Source of the DNA: an uncultured Mycoplasmatota bacterium
GTDB taxonomy: Bacteria; Bacillota_I; Bacilli_A; RF39; UBA660
Length of the DNA stretch: 9,848 bases
Direction of reading: 5' to 3'
NCBI GenBank assembly: GCA_948470005.1
Contig: CAOKNI010000036.1
Location: 1 to 9,848, forward strand
Below are positions 1-5,036 of this stretch, piece by piece. The number at the start of each line of letters is the position of its first letter. Within the stretch, counting starts at the first letter, position 1. A program made the translations under genes and the position numbers. The notes under the pieces are model-generated. The model saw only the letters and a list, made by a program, of their open reading frames with translations, searched no databases and was not told the origin of the DNA.

Positions 1-157
1 CTTTGTGTGGCTCCACATATGCGATATTCGTGTGTTCCACAATTCGTAAGTAACCTTCTATGATTTCATAGGAGAGGTTATTAAATTTGCAAGACCATTT
101 AATTTGTCTCTTGAGTTCATCACTCATATTGATTTTCTTTTTTACGATACTAATCAT
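1..157 (-). CDS. Partial hypothetical protein (N-terminal 52 residues, runs off the left edge)
   Basis: An open frame starts at the ATG at 157 (minus) and continues without a stop to the window edge, giving 52 residues. A ribosome site AAAGGTG lies about nine bases upstream, which supports this ATG over the internal Met at residue 11. The visible protein starts MISIVKKKINMSDELKRQI and is a short basic then amphipathic stretch with no membrane segment or motif that I recognise. Codon choice is unlike the neighbours: CTC, AAG, TCC, CAC, ACG, GTG and GAG recur here but are rare elsewhere in the window, and local G+C is about 36% against under 30% nearby. This suggests a different origin, perhaps phage or another mobile element, but that is inference. 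It follows a tRNA-Gly on the same strand, beyond a terminator, so it probably has its own promoter. Function unknown. Confidence 0.55.
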   Translation of the reverse strand, partial: MISIVKKKINMSDELKRQIKWSCKFNNLSYEIIEGYLRIVEHTNIAYVEPHK

Positions 158-189
158 ACCACATCACACCTTTCTTTGCAATAACGCAC

Positions 190-219
190 AAAAAAATCAA
201 TTATATTTCAAATTGATTT
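190..219 (-). terminator. Rho-independent terminator after tRNA-Gly
   Basis: On the minus strand a perfect 9-bp inverted repeat (AAATCAATT at 219-211, AATTGATTT at 202-194) encloses an 8-base loop and runs into a tract of seven T at 196-190. It lies 38 bases past the encoded CCA of the tRNA, where a transcript end is expected. The stem is A:T-rich, which is normal in so AT-rich a genome. Confidence 0.75.
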
Positions 220-228
220 AATCATTAA
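200..228 (-). promoter_or_regulatory. Candidate promoter for the partial gene at 1-157
   Basis: On the minus strand a perfect TATAAT (205-200) sits in the loop and 3' arm of the tRNA terminator. The best -35 at a 17-base spacing is TTAATG (228-223), which matches the consensus only weakly. Transcription would start near 193, about 36 bases before the start codon. It is the only reasonable candidate in the gap, but chance TATAAT matches are common in such AT-rich DNA. Confidence 0.3.
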
Positions 229-256
229 CGTCACTTGGTGCGACGATTTTACCTTT

Positions 257-331
257 TGGAGCAAGTGAGCGGAATCGAACCGCCGTCTCAACCTTGGCAA
301 GGTCGCATACTAACCGCTGTACTACACCTGC
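257..331 (-). tRNA. tRNA-Gly (anticodon GCC)
   Basis: The minus strand folds into a complete cloverleaf. The acceptor arms GCAGGTG and CACTTGC pair at all seven positions with one G:U. The anticodon stem CGACC/GGTTG closes the loop TTGCCAA, giving anticodon GCC (glycine). The T arm GGCGG-TTCGATT-CCGCT has the canonical TTCGA loop. The discriminator is T, followed by an encoded CCA at 259-257. Total length including CCA is 75 bases. It has its own promoter upstream and a terminator downstream, so it is transcribed alone rather than from a tRNA cluster, at least within this window. Confidence 0.97.
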
Positions 332-341
332 GTCTAAATAA

Positions 342-370
342 ATACTACCAAAAACATAAAAAAAAATCAA
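342..370 (-). promoter_or_regulatory. Sigma-A promoter of tRNA-Gly (extended -10)
   Basis: On the minus strand TTGATT (370-365), a 17-base spacer and TAGTAT (347-342) are preceded by TGG, an extended -10 TGn motif. The predicted start near 335 is only a few bases before the tRNA 5' end at 331, as is usual for RNase P-processed tRNAs. Its -35 lies 9 bases from the -35 of the oppositely directed ltaS promoter, so the two are divergent and back to back. Confidence 0.75.
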
Positions 371-378
371 GGTTAAAA

Positions 379-407
379 TTGCAAAAATATTATTTATATT
401 ATATAAT
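379..407 (+). promoter_or_regulatory. Sigma-A promoter of the ltaS operon
   Basis: TTGCAA (379-384), a spacer of exactly 17 bases and a perfect TATAAT (402-407). The predicted start near 413-414 leaves a leader of about 16 bases that contains only the ribosome site AGAAGG (418-423) before the ATG at 430. So short a leader leaves no room for a riboswitch or attenuator. Confidence 0.8.
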
Positions 408-429
408 TAACTATGTAAGAAGGTTGATT

Positions 430-2484
430 ATGAAAGATAGGATAAAACTGACTTTAAGAAAAACACGTAAAAACGTGCTTGAATATATCGTAAGTAATAG
501 ATTATTTATTACTTATACAATTATAGCTTTAACTGGCTTATTACTTGTAAGACACTTTACAGTTGGAAATATATTTAGTTTTAAAACATTTATTGTTGAT
601 TTTGCTTTAGTACTTATAATAGGCTCATTTGGATATTTGGTAAAGCCTAAAAACCGCTATCGATATTTTTTAGTAGTATTAATTATATTTACAATTATGG
701 AAGTTATAAATTCTGTTTATTATACTTTTTATTATTCATTTGCATCTTTAGGAGAATTATCAACTCTTGGTCAAACCGAAACCGTCATGAGTTCTATATA
801 CGAAAAAATAAAAATAACAGATTTAATATACATTTTATTTCCTTTTATCTTTTATTTAATACATAAAAAGATATCTAAAAGTGTCTATTATACTTTCATG
901 ACTACAGTAGAGAAAGGGAAAAAAATGTGTACCGTTACTCTTTTAACGGGGTGTATATTTTTAGCGTATACATTTGTAACCGCGACTGGTACAGATTATT
1001 CAAGACTTGCTAAGCAATGGAATAGAGTATATGTTGTGGAGCGCTTTGGGGTAGTTTTATATCATTGTAATGATTTAATTCAAACTTTAACCCCAAAAAT
1101 CAGCAGTTTATTTGGCTATGAAGAATCAGCACAGAAATTTACGCAATATTTTACCGCGGAAGACATTGATAAGTATAAAGGCAAAAATAAATATACGAAT
1201 GTTTTAAATGGTTATAACATTGTTTTTATCCACATGGAAGGTATGGAAACCTATTTAATGGATTTAAGTTTTAATGGTAAAGAAGCAGTGCCAAATGTCA
1301 ACAAACTAGCTAAAGAGGGTATGTTTTTTTCTAATTTTTATCCACAAATTAGTATTGGTACTTCAAGTGATACAGAGTTTACTCTACTTACAAGTCTTAT
1401 GCCCGCGTCTAGTGGAGCAGTATTTACTTCATATTACGACCGGAATTATATTGCATTACCTAAACTTTTAAAAGAAAAAGGTTATTATACCTTTAGTATG
1501 CATGGTAATCATGCTTCAATGTGGAACCGGAGTAATGTTCATCCCAATCTTGGCTATGATAAGATGTACTTTGAAAAATCATTTACTTATACTGAGGAAG
1601 ATGTTATAAACCTTGGTATCAATGATAAGTTATTTTTTAAACAAGCTATTCCAATACTAGAAGATGTCGAAAAAAACAACCAAAACTATATGGGAACAAT
1701 CATAACTTTATCAAATCATTCACCTTTTACATATTTAGACAAATACGGAGAATATGATATGTCAACGACCTTTAATGATTGCGATGAATTAAAACATTGT
1801 GAAAAAGTTACAACTAATTATTTAAGTAATACAGCTGTTGGAAATTATATAACAAGTGCACATTATGCTGATGCAGCTTTAGGAGAATTTTTTGAATATG
1901 TAAATAATTCAGATTACTTTAATAACACAATTTTTGTTTTATATGGCGACCATGATGCTAAGTTATCACGGAAAGAAAAAAATTATTTATATAATTATGA
2001 TTATAAAACTGGTGAGTTAAGAACAGAAGAAGACCCGGATTATCAAGAATACGATTCTTATGACCATGAAATGAATAAAAAAACACCACTTATCTTATGG
2101 ACAAAAAATAAAAGACTCCAAAATAAACTTCATGGTGAGATTAATTATATTATGGGAATGTACGATATTCTTCCAACCCTTGGCAACATGTTAGGCATTG
2201 AAAATGAGTTTGCTCTTGGTCACGACATATTTAATATTAAGAATGATAATTTTGTAGTCTTCCCATCAGGTAATTTTATTACGAATTTAATTTATTATAA
2301 TAATTCGACAGGGCAATCTAAAATAATTAAAGAAAATGCTGAATTATCTAGTGATTATATATCTAAATTAGTTACTAAGGCGGAGTCAGTCTTAGAAGTA
2401 TCTAATTCTATTATTGTCCATGATTTAATAAAATTAGAAGGAGATAAGGTAAAATCTATAAAAGAAAACGGGGTATCAGAATAA
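430..2484 (+). CDS. ltaS: Lipoteichoic-acid synthase family membrane phosphotransferase
   Basis: This 684-residue polytopic enzyme belongs to the LtaS/sulfatase-fold family, which moves glycerol-phosphate from phosphatidylglycerol onto the growing LTA chain outside the membrane. About five membrane helices occupy residues 25-40, 53-71, 79-100, 130-145 and 168-185; the remainder is the extracellular catalytic domain. Expected active-site residues are visible: Glu270 (HMEGME), the nucleophile Thr311 in GTSSDTEF, His430 in SNHSPF, and Asp507-His508 in YGDHD. Paralogues in this family include LTA primases and stress versions, and sequence reading alone does not say which this is. I chose the ATG at 430 because AGAAGG lies six bases before it and the promoter start is near 413. 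The same frame reads back to a GTG at 235 inside the antisense of the tRNA, which is spurious. First gene of a three-gene operon. Confidence 0.9.
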   Translation: MKDRIKLTLRKTRKNVLEYIVSNRLFITYTIIALTGLLLVRHFTVGNIFSFKTFIVDFALVLIIGSFGYLVKPKNRYRYFLVVLIIFTIMEVINSVYYTFYYSFASLGELSTLGQTETVMSSIYEKIKITDLIYILFPFIFYLIHKKISKSVYYTFMTTVEKGKKMCTVTLLTGCIFLAYTFVTATGTDYSRLAKQWNRVYVVERFGVVLYHCNDLIQTLTPKISSLFGYEESAQKFTQYFTAEDIDKYKGKNKYTNVLNGYNIVFIHMEGMETYLMDLSFNGKEAVPNVNKLAKEGMFFSNFYPQISIGTSSDTEFTLLTSLMPASSGAVFTSYYDRNYIALPKLLKEKGYYTFSMHGNHASMWNRSNVHPNLGYDKMYFEKSFTYTEEDVINLGINDKLFFKQAIPILEDVEKNNQNYMGTIITLSNHSPFTYLDKYGEYDMSTTFNDCDELKHCEKVTTNYLSNTAVGNYITSAHYADAALGEFFEYVNNSDYFNNTIFVLYGDHDAKLSRKEKNYLYNYDYKTGELRTEEDPDYQEYDSYDHEMNKKTPLILWTKNKRLQNKLHGEINYIMGMYDILPTLGNMLGIENEFALGHDIFNIKNDNFVVFPSGNFITNLIYYNNSTGQSKIIKENAELSSDYISKLVTKAESVLEVSNSIIVHDLIKLEGDKVKSIKENGVSE

Positions 2485-3125
2485 TGCAGAAAAAGTATAA
2501 AATCTGGTTGATTATAATATTTGTTTTTATTGTTTTAGTAAGTGGAATAGGCGTTTTAAAGCTTTTTGTTAAAAAAGAAAATCCACCTATTAAAAACACT
2601 ACTAATATTATTTCTAATATTAAGGACTTTGGTTATACCCTTGATGACCGTGATACAAAGTATATGGGTGAAGTTTTTAAAGAATTAGAAGATATTTTAG
2701 CTAAAAGTGAAATTGATTATGAAGCTTATGCAGGTGTTTTATCCAAGCTGTTTATTATTGATTTCTATACTTTAAATAACAAAATAAATAAATATGATGT
2801 CGGAAGCATAGAATATGTAAATAGTAATCATTTGACTGAATTTAAAAATAAAGCAATGGATACGATATATGGTGATATAATTGATAATACTTATAAAGAC
2901 CGTGTGCAAGATTTACCGGAAATAACTGATGTTGAAGTAGTTGATATTTCAAAAGTTACTATTAAAATCGCGGATACTGATACCGAAAGCTATAAGGTAA
3001 CACTTAAGTATACATATAAAAAAGACCTTGGCTACGATAGTGAAGGGACAGTTTATTTAATTAAAAACAAAAACAAATTAGAAGTTGCTATTTATAATCC
3101 TGAACTTGCAACAAATAATAATTAG
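2484..3125 (+). CDS. Single-pass membrane protein with extracytoplasmic domain, unknown function
   Basis: The 213-residue protein begins with a basic segment (MQKKYK), then one hydrophobic helix at about residues 7-29 followed by LKLFVKKE. By the positive-inside rule the N-terminus is inside and about 180 residues face out. There is no lipobox or clear cleavage site, so it is probably membrane-anchored. The first half of the outer domain looks helical (from DDRDTKYMGEVFKELEDIL). The last 70 residues alternate like beta strands (VEVVDISKVTIKIAD, then SYKVTLKYTYKK, then GTVYLIKNKNKLEVAIY). This helix-then-sheet order is compatible with an NTF2-like fold, but I cannot confirm that. The start codon overlaps the ltaS stop by one base (TAATG), with GGGG ten bases upstream, so translation is coupled. 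A partner or modulator of the LTA synthase is an inference from position only. Confidence 0.85.
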   Translation: MQKKYKIWLIIIFVFIVLVSGIGVLKLFVKKENPPIKNTTNIISNIKDFGYTLDDRDTKYMGEVFKELEDILAKSEIDYEAYAGVLSKLFIIDFYTLNNKINKYDVGSIEYVNSNHLTEFKNKAMDTIYGDIIDNTYKDRVQDLPEITDVEVVDISKVTIKIADTDTESYKVTLKYTYKKDLGYDSEGTVYLIKNKNKLEVAIYNPELATNNN

Positions 3126-3139
3126 GAAGTGTGATTAGG

Positions 3140-3880
3140 ATGAGAAATTTTGACCCAATTGATATATTTTTTATCGCATTGATAAGTACTTACTTCATAA
3201 CACTTTTATGTATTTTAATTTCGCTTGTTTGTTTAAAATTACATAATTGTTTTGCAAAAGAAAATGTTGTAGAAGCTAAAGTTAAAGTGGAAGTTAAAAA
3301 TGATAAGAAAACACCGAAAGTGAAAGATAATAAAAAATCTCCTAATAAATTTATTCGTAAATTATTCATGAAGAAAGTAAAAGTAGAAGAGGAGTCTAAG
3401 ATTTTAGAAGAAAAAGAGGTTATGGTTAAAGAAGAGCCAAAATTAGTACTTGCACCATCTGAAGTTTTACCAGAAAATACTAAAGAAGAAATAAAAATAG
3501 AAGATAAAGAAAAAGATATTAAGATTGAAATAAAAGAGGTAAAAAAAGTATCAGCTCCTTCAAAAGAAGAAAACGCTAAACCAAAAACTAATACTTCTGT
3601 TAAGAAGACAGCTTCTAAATCTTCTACTTCTAATAGAAGTACTTCAGCTAAAGCTAAAACTACTAAGAAGTCTAACCATGGAACTAATACGAAGAAAAAG
3701 AGTACTACAAATAGTAATGCTAAAAAAAATAGTAATAAGACATCTAAAAACACAATCAAAAATAATGTAAACAAGCCTAAAAGCTCCACATCAAAGAAGG
3801 CTAGCTCTTCTAAAAAAGGCAAGAAAAAGACATCTAAAAACACTACTAAAAAGAAGAGAACAACCAAAAAGACACAATGA
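3140..3880 (+). CDS. Small membrane protein with long Lys/Ser/Thr-rich basic tail, unknown function
   Basis: The 246-residue protein has one membrane helix at about residues 9-32, a highly charged middle (about 40-145) mixing Lys and Glu, and a tail at 146-246. By my count the tail has 32 Lys, 2 Arg and no acidic residue, with Ser, Thr and Asn between. Such tails resemble histone H1-like or ribosome/nucleic-acid-binding tails. The N-terminus carries Asp5 and Asp8 while basic residues follow the helix, which favours N-out/C-in and places the tail in the cytoplasm. If it were outside, it could bind anionic teichoic acid. I prefer the ATG at 3140, ten bases after AGGAAG (3124-3129), over the GTG at 3131, which almost touches that site. 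It starts 14 bases after the preceding gene, so it is the operon's third member. The TGA stop lies inside the terminator hairpin. The low-complexity tail hinders homology searches. Confidence 0.8.
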   Translation: MRNFDPIDIFFIALISTYFITLLCILISLVCLKLHNCFAKENVVEAKVKVEVKNDKKTPKVKDNKKSPNKFIRKLFMKKVKVEEESKILEEKEVMVKEEPKLVLAPSEVLPENTKEEIKIEDKEKDIKIEIKEVKKVSAPSKEENAKPKTNTSVKKTASKSSTSNRSTSAKAKTTKKSNHGTNTKKKSTTNSNAKKNSNKTSKNTIKNNVNKPKSSTSKKASSSKKGKKKTSKNTTKKKRTTKKTQ

Positions 3881-3900
3881 TTAAAAATTGTGCCTTTTTT
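3866..3900. terminator. Bidirectional terminator between convergent operons
   Basis: Arms at 3866-3878 and 3887-3899 enclose an 8-base loop. The core CACAAT/ATTGTG is flanked by A and T runs. In plus-strand RNA one position (3872/3893) is an A-C mismatch; in minus-strand RNA the same position is a G-U wobble, so the fold is continuous there and slightly stronger for the cotJ transcript. U tracts follow on both strands (six T at 3895-3900; five on the minus strand at 3870-3866). Confidence 0.8.
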
Positions 3901-3904
3901 CTAA

Positions 3905-4462
3905 TTAATAACCTTTTTTCTTATAATATTCATATAATTCTTGAAAACGATTAAAGTGAACTATTTCTCTTTGACGCAAGAATAAAAGTACTCTTATAAT
4001 ATCTTCATCATTAGTTAAATCAATTAAATTCTCGTAAATAGCTCGAGCCTTTTGTTCGGCGGCCATATCTTCCATAATATCTGCTAAAGGGTCACCTGTA
4101 ACGGCAAAATAAGCAACAGTAAATGGAACACCTGAGGCATCTATAGGGTAAAGGCCTTTACCGTGATCAGCGAAATAACTAGCAAGCCCTGCTTCTTCCA
4201 ATTCTTTAATAGTTGCATTTTTAGTTAGTTGATGAACCATTGAAGCAATCATTTCACAATGACCTAACTCTTCAGTAGCGATATCGTTTAATAAAGCTTT
4301 ACCATAATCATCGGGCATATTAAATTTTTGAGAAAAATAACGCATTGCCGCGGCTAACTCACCATTAGCTCCTCCAAATTGGGTAATCAAGTATTTAGCC
4401 ATTTTAAGGTCCTTTTTCTTTATATTTATTGGAAAATTAGTGTGTTTTACGTATTTAAACAT
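3905..4462 (-). CDS. cotJC: Spore coat protein CotJC (manganese-catalase-like)
   Basis: A 185-residue protein of the CotJC / manganese-catalase family, a spore-coat or mother-cell protein in Bacillus and Clostridia; catalase activity is suggested for the family but not certain. The four-helix ferritin-like metal site is intact: Glu35 (GANGELAAAMRYF), Glu65-x-x-His68 (TEELGHCE), Glu136 (AEQKAR) and Glu166-x-x-His169 (REIVHFNRF). Length matches the usual CotJC (about 185-190). The start is the ATG at 4462, eight bases after a strong AAGGAGG (4477-4471). An in-frame ATG at 4480 is rejected because it lies upstream of that ribosome site and its reading would begin with the site itself. The first 8 bases overlap the end of the upstream CotJB gene (ATGTTTAA), so the pair is translationally coupled. 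Its 3' end faces the ltaS operon across a shared terminator. Confidence 0.93.
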   Translation of the reverse strand: MFKYVKHTNFPINIKKKDLKMAKYLITQFGGANGELAAAMRYFSQKFNMPDDYGKALLNDIATEELGHCEMIASMVHQLTKNATIKELEEAGLASYFADHGKGLYPIDASGVPFTVAYFAVTGDPLADIMEDMAAEQKARAIYENLIDLTNDEDIIRVLLFLRQREIVHFNRFQELYEYYKKKGY

Positions 4463-4889
4463 ACATACTACCTCCTTCATTATCCCAAGGCCAAGGGGAG
4501 TCTATCCAGTTATATTTATTTCCTTTTGTACCTGTTATCTCAAGCGGACCATAAATTTGTTCAAAATCTTTACATAATTTTTCATATTCATTTAAATAAT
4601 TCTTAAATAACCCAAATAGTTCTTTATCCCCAGGATGCAAATCTAAATATAAATTAAAATCATTAACAGCAAAGGATAAGGCCATTACTTTATAAAGCAT
4701 TTTTTCTTTTTCAGTTTGGGGATTTAGTTTAAAAAAAGTTAAATTTTTATAAGGTACATATTCATCTTTAAACATGTTACCTCTTAAAAAGCCTTCCGTT
4801 GGCTCCCAAGTTTTTGAATCTCGATTAGTTTTTAAATCTGGCATAAAGAATGTCATATTAATATCGAAATCATTATTATCAAATAACAC
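4455..4889 (-). CDS. cotJB: Spore coat protein: CotJA-like segment fused to CotJB
   Basis: The 144-residue protein looks like two coat proteins in one chain. Residues about 60-144 are CotJB: a helical stretch with LSFAVNDFNLYLDLHPGD, then YGPL, then the Trp-rich ending WIDSPWPWDNE. Residues about 28-50 (WEPTEGFLRGNMFKDEYVPYK) resemble the core motif of CotJA, the ~80-residue protein normally encoded by a separate gene just upstream. No separate cotJA exists here. The start is GTG at 4889, nine bases after a perfect AGGAGG (4904-4899). CotJ proteins assemble together in the inner spore coat in the family; a fusion would fix A and B at equal amounts. A plain CotJB with a long lineage-specific N-terminus is the alternative. 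The gene is upstream of, and overlaps, cotJC. Confidence 0.85.
   Translation of the reverse strand: MLFDNNDFDINMTFFMPDLKTNRDSKTWEPTEGFLRGNMFKDEYVPYKNLTFFKLNPQTEKEKMLYKVMALSFAVNDFNLYLDLHPGDKELFGLFKNYLNEYEKLCKDFEQIYGPLEITGTKGNKYNWIDSPWPWDNEGGSMYV
4471..4477 (-). promoter_or_regulatory. Ribosome binding site that fixes the cotJC start
   Basis: AAGGAGG on the minus strand (4477-4471), inside the last codons of the cotJA/B gene and eight bases before the ATG at 4462. Being internal to the upstream gene, it supports reinitiation or coupling and excludes the in-frame ATG at 4480 as the start. Confidence 0.85.
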
Positions 4890-4975
4890 TATTAATTACC
4901 TCCTAGTATTACTATATGAAATAATAAAATTAGAGACTAAACTAAAACCCAGATAAAAATCTTTAATGATAAAAG

Positions 4976-5004
4976 TTGCAAAAAACATCTACTTGTGATA
5001 GTAT
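4976..5004 (+). promoter_or_regulatory. Sigma-A promoter of the coiled-coil gene (extended -10)
   Basis: TTGCAA (4976-4981), a 17-base spacer and TAGTAT (4999-5004) preceded by TGA, an extended -10 TGn. The start is predicted near 5011, followed by AGGTGG (5024-5029) seven bases before the ATG. Its -35 and following bases, TTGCAAAAA, are identical to those of the ltaS promoter at 379-387. The gap 4890-5036 also separates this gene from the divergent cotJ operon. Confidence 0.75.
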
Positions 5005-5036
5005 ATATTTAGAATAGAAAAGTAGGTGGCTAGTTT

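Noticed and set aside
229..245. Small imperfect hairpin in the tRNA-Gly 3' trailer
   Set aside because: Only 3-4 base pairs with alternative pairings; no more than expected by chance.
235..429. N-terminal extension of the LTA synthase frame back to a GTG at 235
   Set aside because: It runs through the antisense of tRNA-Gly and both promoters; the ATG at 430 has a good ribosome site and a promoter just upstream.
3190..3867. Long minus-strand open frame of 225 codons opposite the lysine-rich gene
   Set aside because: It is the mirror of Lys/Ser/Thr codon runs (giving Phe/Leu/Val repeats), has no ribosome site, and is antisense to a gene in a tight operon.
3597..3880. Short near-repeats in the basic-tail coding region, considered as a DNA repeat array
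   Set aside because: They follow from repeated Lys/Ser/Thr codons with no fixed period; not a tandem or CRISPR-like array.
4905..4925. CATATAGTA (minus, 4918-4910), fitting the sporulation sigma-K -10 pattern CATANNNTA, as the cotJ promoter
   Set aside because: The predicted start would fall at the ribosome site itself (4904-4899), leaving almost no leader, and I see no matching -35. A sporulation promoter is likely for cotJ but I cannot place it.
4379..4956. Plus-strand frames of 75 and 60 codons opposite the cotJ genes
   Set aside because: Both are antisense to well-supported cotJ genes with clear family matches and show no ribosome sites.
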